Made by a program: the position numbers and the translations under genes. Below are positions 34,289 through 43,400 of a stretch of 64,000 nt of DNA, one piece after another (positions within the stretch are counted from its first letter, which is position 1; every line of letters starts with the position of its first letter). The notes under the pieces were generated by a model. That model was not told the origin of the DNA. It did not search any database and worked only from the letters and a program-made list of their open reading frames with translations. The stretch is from MWBF01 sp040772005 (GTDB lineage: Bacteria; Chloroflexota; Anaerolineae; CG2-30-64-16), in contig JAXGYZ010000002.1 in NCBI GenBank assembly GCA_040772005.1, positions 992,001-1,056,000 on the forward strand, written 5' to 3'.

Positions 34289-34335
34289 GCTGATTCCCTG
34301 CTGGAGTCAGCTAAGACAAAGAGGTATCACTGTAA

Positions 34336-34941
34336 ATGGGACGTAGGATTGGATTGGTATTGGCAGTGCTGCTGGTTGTTGCTGCAGGCGTATCGTGCGT
34401 CCGGCTGCAGAGCGAGGAGCCCGCGGCCATCTGGACGCCTGCGCCGATTACCAGCGAGGGCAGCATCGTGACCGCGGAGCCTACTGCGACGAAGACTCCG
34501 CTGCCGACTGCGACCCCGCGGCCGGCGTTCACCCCGCGGCCAACTGCTACCCGCACGGAGGTCGTCGCGACGGCGACGCAGGACCCCAAGCTCGTTGTCA
34601 TCACCGAGGCCGATGTCATGCGTGCCGTGGAGTCGAGCGTCGGCGGCGATAGCGGCGCGACCGCAAAGGACCTGCGGGTCCGTTTCACGGATGGCCGCAT
34701 GCGCATCGAGGCCGCCGCGCTCAGCTACGGGCCGGTCAACGTCGAAAACCTTGTCCTGGTCGGCCGATTGGTCGCACAGAACGGCAAGCTGCAACTGGAG
34801 ACGGAATCCATCAGCCCGCGCGGGCTGCTGGCCGCCGTCATTCCGACCGTCGCCAACCAGGCGCTGGAGCAGTATACCGCCAGGTGGTATGTCGAGGAGG
34901 TCAAGACGCTTGAAGGCCGCATGGAAGTGCGCATCCGGTAA
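34336..34941 (+). CDS. Predicted secreted lipoprotein with Pro/Thr-rich linker
   Basis: A 201-residue protein with an N-terminal hydrophobic signal (RIGLVLAVLLVVAAGVSC) ending in a cysteine that may be lipidated, although the lipobox is not ideal. Residues 45-85 form a Pro/Thr linker (TPLPTATPRPAFTPRPTATRT), a type common in surface proteins of Chloroflexota. The C-terminal domain (LVVITEADVMRAVES.. to WYVEEVKTLEGRMEVRIR) resembles the DUF2993/LmeA lipid-binding fold in outline, but I am not certain. Function is unknown. GAGGTATC precedes the ATG. Confidence 0.65.
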   Translation: MGRRIGLVLAVLLVVAAGVSCVRLQSEEPAAIWTPAPITSEGSIVTAEPTATKTPLPTATPRPAFTPRPTATRTEVVATATQDPKLVVITEADVMRAVESSVGGDSGATAKDLRVRFTDGRMRIEAAALSYGPVNVENLVLVGRLVAQNGKLQLETESISPRGLLAAVIPTVANQALEQYTARWYVEEVKTLEGRMEVRIR

Positions 34942-34946
34942 GTGCG

Positions 34947-35441
34947 ATGAGTGAACAAATCCCGCTGCTGCTGGAAAAGCTGCGCGCCGAAGGCGCGGCC
35001 GTGTACGCACGGCTGGCCGCGCTGACGCCGGAGCAGTGGGCCGCGCCGCTCGGCGAGGCGGCAGGCGCATGGCGGGCGCGTGACCTGCTTGCACATCTGG
35101 TCAGCGCGGAAAGGGGCCATCAACGCCTGATTGCTGAAGTCGCGCACGGTGGGGCCGGCAGTCCTGTGGGCTTCGATGTGGATCGCTACAATGCCGAGCA
35201 CGTGGCCGCGCTGCAGGCGCGCGAGCCGGTTGAGCTGCTGGCGGAACTCCTGGACGTACGCGAGGGTACGCTGGTGCTGGTGGCGAGCCTGTCCGAAGCA
35301 GACCTGGCGCGCCGCGGACGTCACCCGGCGCTGGGCGATGACGCGACCCTGGCCGACTTCATCCGCATCATCACGGTGCACGCACGGATGCACCTGCGCG
35401 AACTGCCACGCAGCCAGGGCGCCGACAAAAAGCCGTTTTGA
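34947..35441 (+). CDS. DinB-like four-helix protein
   Basis: A 164-residue protein resembling DinB/mycothiol-maleylpyruvate-isomerase-like bundles: WRARDLLAHLVSAERGH in the second helix and VHARMHLREL in the last give histidines that commonly bind a metal in this fold. Many relatives are thiol-dependent transferases or unknown. It starts five bases after the lipoprotein stop, and its TGA stop overlaps the first possible codon of larE, so it may be in that operon. No more precise role is indicated. Confidence 0.78.
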   Translation: MSEQIPLLLEKLRAEGAAVYARLAALTPEQWAAPLGEAAGAWRARDLLAHLVSAERGHQRLIAEVAHGGAGSPVGFDVDRYNAEHVAALQAREPVELLAELLDVREGTLVLVASLSEADLARRGRHPALGDDATLADFIRIITVHARMHLRELPRSQGADKKPF

Positions 35442-35446
35442 GGGAG

Positions 35447-36319
35447 ATGATGGAATCCGTATTGCGCGATAAGACAACACTGGGCGATCAAACAGCATTG
35501 GACGAGAAAATGCAGAACCTGCACACCCTTTTTCGCTCGCTGGGCCGCGTTGCCGTGGCCTATTCGGGTGGGGTAGACAGCACGTTCCTGCTCAAAGCCG
35601 CTTATGACGCGCTGGGACGGGACAATGTCCTGGCGATTACTGCCGTCTCCGCCAGCATGCCCGCCTATGAGCGGGCCGGCGCGGAGGATCTTGCCCGCCA
35701 GATCGGCGCGCCGCTGCTGTGGATCGAATCTCACGAGGTTGAAGATGAGCGGTATCTGGCGAATCCAGCCAACCGCTGCTATTTCTGCAAGACCGATGTT
35801 TATGGCGAGTTGATTCCCGCGGCGCGGCAGGCCGGCTTTGACTATGTGGCCGACGGCACGAACGCGGACGACGTGGACGACTTCCGGCCGGGCCGCCGCG
35901 CCGCGCGCGAGAACGGTGTGCGCAGCCCGCTCCAGGAGCTCGGCTTTACGAAGGCTGAGATTCGCCAGGCCGCACAAGAGCTGGGCCTGCCGAACTGGGA
36001 TGCGCCGTCCGCGCCGTGTCTCTCCTCGCGCATCCCTTATGGCACGCGCATCACACCGGCAATCCTGGACCAGGTGGGCCGGGCCGAGCTGGCGCTGCGC
36101 GCGCGCGGGTTCCGCGAGGTGCGCGTGCGCCACCACGACAAGGTTGCGCGCATCGAAGTGCCGCCTGCGGACTTCGACCGGCTGTTGGCCCAGCGCCAGG
36201 AGATTATCGCGGCGCTGCGCGAGGCCGGCTATCAATACATATCGCTCGACCTGACCGGCCTCCGGTCAGGCAGCCTGAATGAGGTCATTCTAGTGCATGG
36301 ACGCGAACAAGCTGCGTGA
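35447..36319 (+). CDS. larE: ATP-dependent sacrificial sulfur transferase LarE
   Basis: This 290-residue PP-loop enzyme adds sulfur to the nickel-pincer nucleotide cofactor precursor of lactate racemase and related enzymes. It has VAVAYSGGVDSTFLLKAA (PP-loop), NRCYFCKTDVYGEL, VADGTNADD, SPLQELGFTKAEIR, and APCLSSRIPYGTRIT. The cysteine in PCLSSR corresponds to the sacrificial cysteine of the Lactobacillus enzyme; the extra CYFC pair matches LarE forms that use three cysteines, some of which bind a 4Fe-4S cluster. The ATG at 35447 is chosen; 35450 is equally possible. larB starts inside its end (23-base overlap). Confidence 0.93.
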   Translation: MMESVLRDKTTLGDQTALDEKMQNLHTLFRSLGRVAVAYSGGVDSTFLLKAAYDALGRDNVLAITAVSASMPAYERAGAEDLARQIGAPLLWIESHEVEDERYLANPANRCYFCKTDVYGELIPAARQAGFDYVADGTNADDVDDFRPGRRAARENGVRSPLQELGFTKAEIRQAAQELGLPNWDAPSAPCLSSRIPYGTRITPAILDQVGRAELALRARGFREVRVRHHDKVARIEVPPADFDRLLAQRQEIIAALREAGYQYISLDLTGLRSGSLNEVILVHGREQAA

Positions 36320-37082
36320 CCTGCTGGACGCGGTGCAGGCGGGCCAACTGCCCGTCGACGCTGCATTCGATCGCCTGAAGTCGCTGCCCTATGAAGACCT
36401 GGGCTACGCGCAACTGGACCTTCACCGCGCGCTGCGCCAGGGGCTGCCGGAGGTCGTGTTCTGCCAGGGCAAGACCAACGAGCACGCAGCCGCCATCCTC
36501 GATCGGCTCTGGCAGGCCCATGACCGCGTGCTCGGCACGCGCGTCACGCCGGAGATGGCCGCGTTCATCCAGGCGCGGCTGCCCGCCGCCCATTACGATC
36601 CCCTCTCCCGGCTGGTGACGCTGGTGCGCGGGGAACTGGCCGCGCCGCCGGAGACCGCGCCCTACGCGCTGATTGCCAGCGCGGGGACGGCGGACCTGCC
36701 CGTAGCAGAAGAAGCGGCCCAGACGCTCGAATTCCTGGGCGACCGTATCGTGCGTGCCTATGACGTAGGTGTCGCGGGCCTCCACCGGCTGCTCAACCGC
36801 CGCAGCGACGTGGAACGGGCCGCGGTCATCGTCAGCGTGGCGGGCATGGAGGGCGCGCTGACGAGCGTCATCGGCGGGCTGGCCGCATGCCCGGTCGTCG
36901 GCGTGCCGACCAGTGTCGGCTACGGGGCCAGCTTCGGGGGCCTGGCTGCGCTGCTTGCCATGCTCAACTCCTGTGCGACGGGTGTGGCGGTGGTCAACAT
37001 CGACAATGGTTTCGGCGCGGCGGTGTTCGCGCATCGTATCCTGGAAGCGGCCAATCGCGCACCGGCGATTGATGTGCCATAG
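36297..37082 (+). CDS. larB: Nickel-pincer cofactor biosynthesis protein LarB
   Basis: A 261-residue LarB, which carboxylates and hydrolyses nicotinic acid adenine dinucleotide to start pincer-cofactor synthesis. The C-terminal half is PurE-like: ALIASAGTADLPVAEEAAQTLEFLG, VIVSVAGMEGALTSVIGGL, PVVGVPTSVGYGASFGGLAALLAML and GVAVVNIDNGFGA. The N-terminal LGYAQLDLHRALRQGLPEVVFCQGKT segment is also typical. It overlaps larE and is followed 17 bases later by larC, so the three are one operon. Confidence 0.95.
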   Translation: MDANKLRDLLDAVQAGQLPVDAAFDRLKSLPYEDLGYAQLDLHRALRQGLPEVVFCQGKTNEHAAAILDRLWQAHDRVLGTRVTPEMAAFIQARLPAAHYDPLSRLVTLVRGELAAPPETAPYALIASAGTADLPVAEEAAQTLEFLGDRIVRAYDVGVAGLHRLLNRRSDVERAAVIVSVAGMEGALTSVIGGLAACPVVGVPTSVGYGASFGGLAALLAMLNSCATGVAVVNIDNGFGAAVFAHRILEAANRAPAIDVP

Positions 37083-37099
37083 TTCTCTGTTGGAGATCC

Positions 37100-38290
37100 A
37101 TGAAAACTCTCTATTTTGACTGTGTCAGCGGCGCAAGCGGCGACATGATCCTCGGCGCGCTGCTGGACGCCGGGCTGCCCGCGGACGTGCTGAGGGAACG
37201 GCTGGCCGCGCTGCACCTGCCTGGCTTCGAGTTGCGCGTCGAGAAGGTCGAGAAATGCGGCATCGCGGCGACACAGGTCGATGTCGTCGTGGATGACGAT
37301 GTACCGGAGCGGCACCTGCCCCAGCTCGAGGCCATCGTGCAGGGCGGGGATCTGCCCGCGCATGTCGTCGAGAAATCGATCGCCGTCCTGCACCGCATCG
37401 GTGAGGCAGAGGCCGCCATCCACAGCAGCAGCCTGGACCACGTTCATCTGCACGAATTGGGCGGCATCGACACCATCGTGGATGTGGTCGGCGCGGTCAG
37501 CGGGCTGGACGCACTCGGCATCGAGCGCGTGCGCTGTTCGCCCATCCCCCTGGGCCGCGGCTTCACCAACAGCGCGCACGGGCGCATTCCCTTGCCTGCG
37601 CCGGCTACGGTCGCGCTGCTGCGCGGCGCGCCGGTCACCGGCAGCGAGATCCAGGCCGAAACAGTCACGCCGACCGGCGCGGCGCTGCTCTCGACCTTGT
37701 CTGCGGACTTCGGCGGCATTCCGGCCATGACCCTGTCCGCGGTCGGCTACGGCGCGGGGCGCAAGGACTTCGCCATCCCGAACGTGCTGCGTGTGCTGGT
37801 GGGTGAGGCGGCAGCCGCAGGGGACTCCGGCTTGCAGGCCCTGGTCGTGCTGGAGACCAACATCGATGATCTGAACCCTGAGACGTATGACTACGTCATG
37901 GGCCGCCTGTTTGCCGCGGGCGCGCTGGATGTCTTTCTGGCGCCGATTCAGATGAAGAAGAACCGGCCCGCAACGCTCCTCGCGGTCATCTGCTGGCCGA
38001 GCGCAGCCGCGGCCCTCTCCGACATCCTGTTCAGTGAAACAAGCACCCTGGGCATCCGCCGCTACGAGGTGATGCGGCAGGCGCTCCCGCGGCGGAGCCA
38101 GACGGTGGAGACGCCGTACGGCCCGGTGCGCGTCAAGGTCGCGCATTGGGGCGACGGGCAGACCAAAGCTGCTCCCGAATACGAGGATTGCCGGAAGCTG
38201 GCCGCGCAGCACAACATTCCGCTGCGCGAGATATACCTGGCCGCCGCGCAGGCCGCGCGCAGCGAATTGGAACACGAAGCGACGAAGTGA
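37100..38290 (+). CDS. larC: Nickel insertion protein LarC
   Basis: A 396-residue LarC, the CTP-dependent nickel insertase that completes the pincer cofactor. The start LYFDCVSGASGDMILGALLDAG, HLHELGGIDTIVDVVGA, NSAHGRIPLPAPATVALL, TPTGAALL, and the C-terminal LETNIDDLNPETYDYVMGRLFAAGALDVFLAPIQMKKNRPA block are characteristic. It is one uninterrupted reading frame, unlike Lactobacillus where a programmed frameshift joins larC1 and larC2. No larA-like target enzyme is in this window. A GC-rich hairpin follows the stop. Confidence 0.95.
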   Translation: MKTLYFDCVSGASGDMILGALLDAGLPADVLRERLAALHLPGFELRVEKVEKCGIAATQVDVVVDDDVPERHLPQLEAIVQGGDLPAHVVEKSIAVLHRIGEAEAAIHSSSLDHVHLHELGGIDTIVDVVGAVSGLDALGIERVRCSPIPLGRGFTNSAHGRIPLPAPATVALLRGAPVTGSEIQAETVTPTGAALLSTLSADFGGIPAMTLSAVGYGAGRKDFAIPNVLRVLVGEAAAAGDSGLQALVVLETNIDDLNPETYDYVMGRLFAAGALDVFLAPIQMKKNRPATLLAVICWPSAAAALSDILFSETSTLGIRRYEVMRQALPRRSQTVETPYGPVRVKVAHWGDGQTKAAPEYEDCRKLAAQHNIPLREIYLAAAQAARSELEHEATK

Positions 38291-38320
38291 CGCTAAGCGC
38301 ACGCAGCGCGAAGCCCGCAC

Positions 38321-38355
38321 CTCCCCCTCTCCTGCGTGACAGCAGGGGAGGGGGC
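38321..38355. terminator. GC-rich stem-loop after larC
   Basis: CTCCCCCTCTCCTGC and GCAGGGGAGGGGG pair around a short CGTGACA loop, followed by CCGGGGGTGAGGT. It lacks a T-run and also resembles a dispersed CTCCCCCTCTCC repeat, but it is placed to end the lar operon. Confidence 0.4.
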
Positions 38356-38372
38356 CGGGGGTGAGGTAGAAG

Positions 38373-40439
38373 ATGGGCGCAACCGCACAGTTCTTCGACG
38401 CCAACATCGTCTACGTCTACTTCTTCTATGGTCTGGCCTTCTTCAGCCTGGGCCTGGTCGTGCTGCTGGAGTCGGGCCGGGCCTCTGAATTCCGTTTTGC
38501 CCGCGCCCTGCGGCCCCTGGCTCTCTTCGGTTTTGTCCACGGCGTGCACGAGTGGTTCGAGATGTTCCAGATTTTCGCGGTCAGGACGCTGGCTTACCAG
38601 CCGGGGCCTGTCGCCGAGACGTTTCGACTGCTCACTTTGCTTGCCTCGTTCCTCCTGCTGCTGATCTTCGGCGTGCGCCTGCTGCCCGGGGCGGAGAAAA
38701 GGCCGGGCCGCGAGGTGATCCAGGTGGCACTGATGGCGGTGCTGTGGCTGGTTGCGGTGGCGTTTGTGGCGTGGCAGCATGACGCGACATGGCCGCAAAT
38801 CTGGGCCTCCGCCGATGTGCTGGCGCGCTACGGGCTGGCGATTCCCGGCTCGGCGCTGGCTGCCCTGGCGCTCATCCGTGAACGGCACGATTTTCATGCG
38901 CGCGGCATGTCTCAATATGGCCGGAGCCTGCTGTGGGCTGCAGTCGCCTTTCTGGTCTATGGCGTTTTCGGTCAGCTTTTTGTGCGGTCGAGCCTCATCT
39001 TCCCTTCGCAGACCATCAACTCGGCCATGTTCCTGCGCATCTTCGGCATCCCCATCCAGTTGTTGCGCACTGTATCTGCTCTGGCGATCACCGTTGCGCT
39101 CGGCAGCGCGCTGCGCGCCTTCGAGTTGGAAAGCCGGCTGCGGCTGGCACGCGCGAATAAGGCGCGCATCGAGGCGCAGGCCGCCGCGCTCGAAGCGCAA
39201 CAGCGCCGCGCCAACGAAGTTGAGGCGCTGAATGTCCGCCTGAGCGCGACCGCAACCGAGCTGTCGGCTATGGTGCAGCTATCGCACATCCTGACCTCCA
39301 CGATCGATCTGCGCCGCATGCTCGGCAGCGCGCTCTACCAGATCGTGCACAGCTTCGAGCGCGCCTGTTGCAGTATCATCATGCTCAGGCGGCCGGATGG
39401 CGGGTTGGAGCTGGCGGGCGAGTACCGGCGGCCCAATGCTCCCCGGCCGCTGAACCCGCCGCCGATCACCGCAGTCATCGCGCGTGCCGTGGAGGCTAAC
39501 GGGCCCGCCGGTGCCGGGTTGGATGGGGAAATCGTGCTGTTGGCCGACGAGAGCGAACCGGCTGAACGCAGGTTCCGCACGCTGGGCGTGCCGCTGCGCA
39601 GCCAGGTGCAGATTCTTGGCGGGCTGGCCCTCTCCTCCGTGCGCGAAGAGGAGCCGCTGGGCAGCGATGAGTTGAACTTGCTGATTGCATTCGCCCAGCA
39701 GATTGCGGCCTCCGTGGAAAATGCCCGGCTGTATCAGGTGGTTCAGGAGCGCGAGAACCAGCTTGAGGACCTGGTGCGCCAGCTCGTCAATGCGCAGGAA
39801 GGGGAGCGCCAGCGCATTGCGCGCGAGCTGCACGACGAGACGGGCCAGAAGTTGTTGGCCCTGGGCATGGGACTGGCCGCAGTCGATACGCAGCTTAGCG
39901 CCGGCGATGCGGTGCGCGCCACCTCTATGGTGCGCAACCTGCGCGAGTTGAACGACCTGGCCGTGAGCGAACTTCGCAACATCATGGCCGACCTGCGACC
40001 GGCACAACTGGACGACCTGGGCCTCGTGCCGGCCCTCCGCTGGTATATTCAGCAGTACCAGGCGCGGCAGCCCAGCCTCTCTGCCGTACTGCTCGCGGAT
40101 CGCACCCTGCCGCGCCTGCCCGCACAGCACGAAACGGTGCTCTTTCGTATTGCGCAGGAAGCCTTGACGAACGTGGCTCGCCATGCGCGGGCGACTGAGG
40201 TGACGGTCACGTTGAGCCAGACGGCTGACGACATCTGTCTGGAAGTCAGCGATAACGGTACGGGATTCGATACCTCCGCGCCGCCGCGCCATGAGCCGCG
40301 CTCCGGGCTGGGTCTCGTCGGGATGCGTGAGCGGGTGGCCTTGATTCGCGGGGATCTGCTGGTCGAGTCACAGCCCGGTCATGGAACGCGCATCGTCGTC
40401 AAGCTGCCGCTGGGGGAGCGGGCCGACACGGGACGATAG
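38373..40439 (+). CDS. Orphan sensor histidine kinase (7TM-like, GAF, HisKA_3, HATPase)
   Basis: A 688-residue kinase. Residues 1-245 contain about seven hydrophobic helices, then a coiled coil (about 250-300), a GAF-like domain (about 305-450), a second coiled coil, and a HisKA_3 dimerisation domain with phospho-acceptor His487 in RQRIARELHDETGQKLLALG. The ATPase domain has VLFRIAQEALTNVARHARA (N box), LEVSDNGTGFD (G1) and GLGLVGMRERVALIRG (G2). The NarL/FixJ-type partner regulator is not adjacent. The membrane part suggests sensing within or across the membrane, but the ligand is unknown. It converges with gyrA. Confidence 0.92.
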   Translation: MGATAQFFDANIVYVYFFYGLAFFSLGLVVLLESGRASEFRFARALRPLALFGFVHGVHEWFEMFQIFAVRTLAYQPGPVAETFRLLTLLASFLLLLIFGVRLLPGAEKRPGREVIQVALMAVLWLVAVAFVAWQHDATWPQIWASADVLARYGLAIPGSALAALALIRERHDFHARGMSQYGRSLLWAAVAFLVYGVFGQLFVRSSLIFPSQTINSAMFLRIFGIPIQLLRTVSALAITVALGSALRAFELESRLRLARANKARIEAQAAALEAQQRRANEVEALNVRLSATATELSAMVQLSHILTSTIDLRRMLGSALYQIVHSFERACCSIIMLRRPDGGLELAGEYRRPNAPRPLNPPPITAVIARAVEANGPAGAGLDGEIVLLADESEPAERRFRTLGVPLRSQVQILGGLALSSVREEEPLGSDELNLLIAFAQQIAASVENARLYQVVQERENQLEDLVRQLVNAQEGERQRIARELHDETGQKLLALGMGLAAVDTQLSAGDAVRATSMVRNLRELNDLAVSELRNIMADLRPAQLDDLGLVPALRWYIQQYQARQPSLSAVLLADRTLPRLPAQHETVLFRIAQEALTNVARHARATEVTVTLSQTADDICLEVSDNGTGFDTSAPPRHEPRSGLGLVGMRERVALIRGDLLVESQPGHGTRIVVKLPLGERADTGR

Positions 40440-40460
40440 ACGAAGGGCGCTGCTAATCAG

Positions 40461-40493
40461 GCGGAGGATGGAGCATGCGAACCCATTCTCCGC
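40461..40493 (+). terminator. Likely terminator of the histidine kinase gene
   Basis: GCGGAGGATGG and CCATTCTCCGC form an 11-bp stem with one wobble and an 11-base loop, followed by TTCGTTATTTCTTCC. It lies in the gap between the convergent kinase and gyrA genes. Confidence 0.55.
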
Positions 40494-40497
40494 TTCG

Positions 40498-43400
40498 TTA
40501 TTTCTTCCGGCTGCGCGCGGGTTTGGTCTTGGGTGCAGGCGACTTCTCTGGCGCAGGCGTCGGGGCCGGCTTGCTGGCCCCGCGCTTGGCTTTGCCGGTT
40601 GTGCCTGTCTCTGGCGGTTGCACAGATGACAGCAGGGACAACTGTGCAGCGTCCACCACGACGGCCTTGCCGCGACGAGCGGTGGGTTTCTCCGGCGCTT
40701 GAGCAGGCCCCGCCTTCTTGGCGGCGGGGGCCGCCTTGCTGGTTGTAGCGGGTTTGCCGCCCGCGGTTGTCTTGCGGGGCGCAGTCGTCTTGCCAGTCAC
40801 CGTGGTCTTGCTGGCTGCGGCCGTTTTACCGGATGCGGCTGTCTTACGGGTCGCAGTTGTTTTGCTGGCTGCGGTCGACTTGCCGCCCACGGCTCTCCCG
40901 GCAGATACGGGCTCTTTGACGGGTGCGGCAGCCGCTTTGCGGGCCGGTTTCGGCGCGGCGGAGGTGGCAGGAGGCGTCGCGGCCGTCGCTATCCGTTTAT
41001 TCGTTGCCGCGCTGCGCGCCATCCGTTGCGCCGGTCGCTCCTTCGCAGACGTCGCTCCCTCTGCGGGTGCGGCAGCCGCTTTGCGGGTCGGTTTCGGCGC
41101 GGCGGAGGTGGCAGGAGGCGTCGCGGCCGTCGCTATCCGTTTATTCGTTGCCGCGCTGCGCGCCATCCGTTGCGCCGGTCGCTCCTTCGCAGACGTCGCT
41201 CCCTCTGCGGGTGCGGCAGCCGCTTTGCGGGCCGGTTTCGGCGCGGCGGAGGTGGCAGGAGGCGTCGCGGCCGTTGCTATCCGTTTATCCGTTGCGGCGC
41301 TGCGTGACCTCCGTGGCGTCGCCCGACCCTTCGGCCCTGCATCCGGTTCGCCCGCGCCCGCCAGCACATAGGCCCGCGTCACCGGCTGCCCTGCCACGAG
41401 ACCGGGCAGCGCCTTTCCACTGGCTGGCCGGCCCATCTGTGCCAGCGCGGCACAGGCAAATCCGACCGCCGACTCGTCGGACTGCACGCACACCAGCCGG
41501 TCCTCCGGCTCCAGCAGCGCGCCGCACACCACATCGCCCGACCGGCTCGATAGCTTGGCCGCGCCGATGCCCTTGCCGTTGCGCCCCTGGGTCGGGAAGT
41601 CGGCCAGCGGCACGCGTTTGGCGTAGCCCGCGCCCAGCACCAGCGCAACCTGGGCAGTACTCGCGCCCGCCGCAGCCACCCCGCCTGCAATCACCCGGTC
41701 ATCGGCGGTCAGCCGGATGCCGCCGATGCCGCCGGCGGGCAGGCCCATCGCGCGCACATCGTCTTCGCTGAAGCGAATCGCCTGCCCCCGCGCGGTGAAG
41801 AGCAGCAGTTCGCCGCCGCCCTGGCTGATGCCGGCCCAGGCCAGCCGGTCTCCTTCATCCAGCCCGATGACCTGCGGCGCGTCGCCGGTGTTGGCCGCCA
41901 GGTCCGCAGCGTTGATGCGCTTGACCTTGCCCTGTGCGGTCGCCATCACGATGTAGCCGCTCAACGGCTCGCCGTTGGGCTTGGGAAGCGGCAGAAGCGC
42001 GACAACCTCGCTCCCGCGGCGCAGCCCGGCCAGATTGGCAAAATGGCCGCCGCCCGTCTCAGGAATCTGGTGCGCCTGCACCCGACCCGCCTGGCCGCGG
42101 GCGGTGAACAGGTAGAGGTCGGTCTTGGTGTCGCCCCTGACGGCAAACTGCACCGGCGGCAGCGGGAACGCCGGCTTCTCCCCGCGATGGCGCATCAGGG
42201 TGCCGTCCGTGTTCAGGGTCAGCCAGAGTTCTTCCTGCGGCAGCAGGTCAATGGTCGTCAGCACGCCCTTCGCCCGGTCCGCAATCTGCGTGCGCCGGGC
42301 ATCACCGTACTTCGTCTTGAGATTCTTCAGGTCCTGCCGGATGACATCCAGCACCTTCTTAGGCGACTTGAGCAGCTCCTCCAGCTCCTTGATCAGCGCG
42401 AGGAGCTCCTTGTACTCGGTCTCCAGCTTGCGACGTTCCAGCGCAGCCAGGCGGCGCAACTGCATGTCGAGGATGGCCTGCGCCTGGATGGACGTGAAGC
42501 CCAGTTGTTTGATCAGGCCGTCGCGGGCCACCTCTGCCGTGCGCGAGGCGCGGATGAGGGCAATGACCTCATCCAGGATGTCGAGCGCCTTGAGCAGCCC
42601 TTCCACGATGTGGGCGCGCTCCTTGGCCTTCGCCAGGTCGTGCTTGGCCCGGCGCACGATCACGACCTGGCGGTGCTCGATAAAGTGCAGCAGCGCGCGC
42701 TTCAAGCTCAACAGGCGCGGCTCGCCGTCCACCAGCGCGAGGAGCGACACGCCGAAGGTCTGCTGCAAGGGGGTCAGCTTGTAAAGTAGTCTCAGTACCT
42801 CGCTCGGGTCAACCGTGCGCGTCAGTTCGATGATGATGCGCATCCCCGTGCGGTCCGACTCGTCGCGCAGGTCCGTGATGCCCTCGATCCGGCCATCCCG
42901 CACCAGCTCGGCAATGCGTTCGATAAGGCTGCTCTTGTTGGTCTGATACGGCAGCTCGGTGACGACGATGCGGGCCTTGCTCCGGCTCATGTCCTCGATG
43001 TGCGCCTTCGCCTGCATTACGATGCTGCCCTTGCCGCCGGCATACGCCTTGGCAATGGCGTCTTCCTGCTCGGCATTCTCGCCGTTCCCCAGTTGCGAGT
43101 AGCGGTACACCACGCCGCCGGTCGGGAAGTCCGGGCCGGGGATGAAACGCATCAGGTCTTCGACCGTGACATCTTCCTGCCGGTGATGGTTGTCGATGAG
43201 ATAGCACAGTGCGTCGCAGACTTCGCCCAGGTTGTGCGGCGGGATGTTGGTGGACATGCCCACGGCGATGCCGCTGGAGCCGTTGACTAGCAGGTTGGGC
43301 AGCGCGGCCGGCAGCACCGACGGCTCCTTGAGGGTGCCGTCGAAGTTGTCGTTCCAGTCCACCGTGTTTTTTTCGATGTCGTTCAGCATCTCCAGCGCGA

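Noticed and set aside
40699..41371. Repetitive plus-strand frames opposite the gyrA tail
   Set aside because: They are the complement of the 144-bp repeat; the minus-strand frame is continuous with GyrA.
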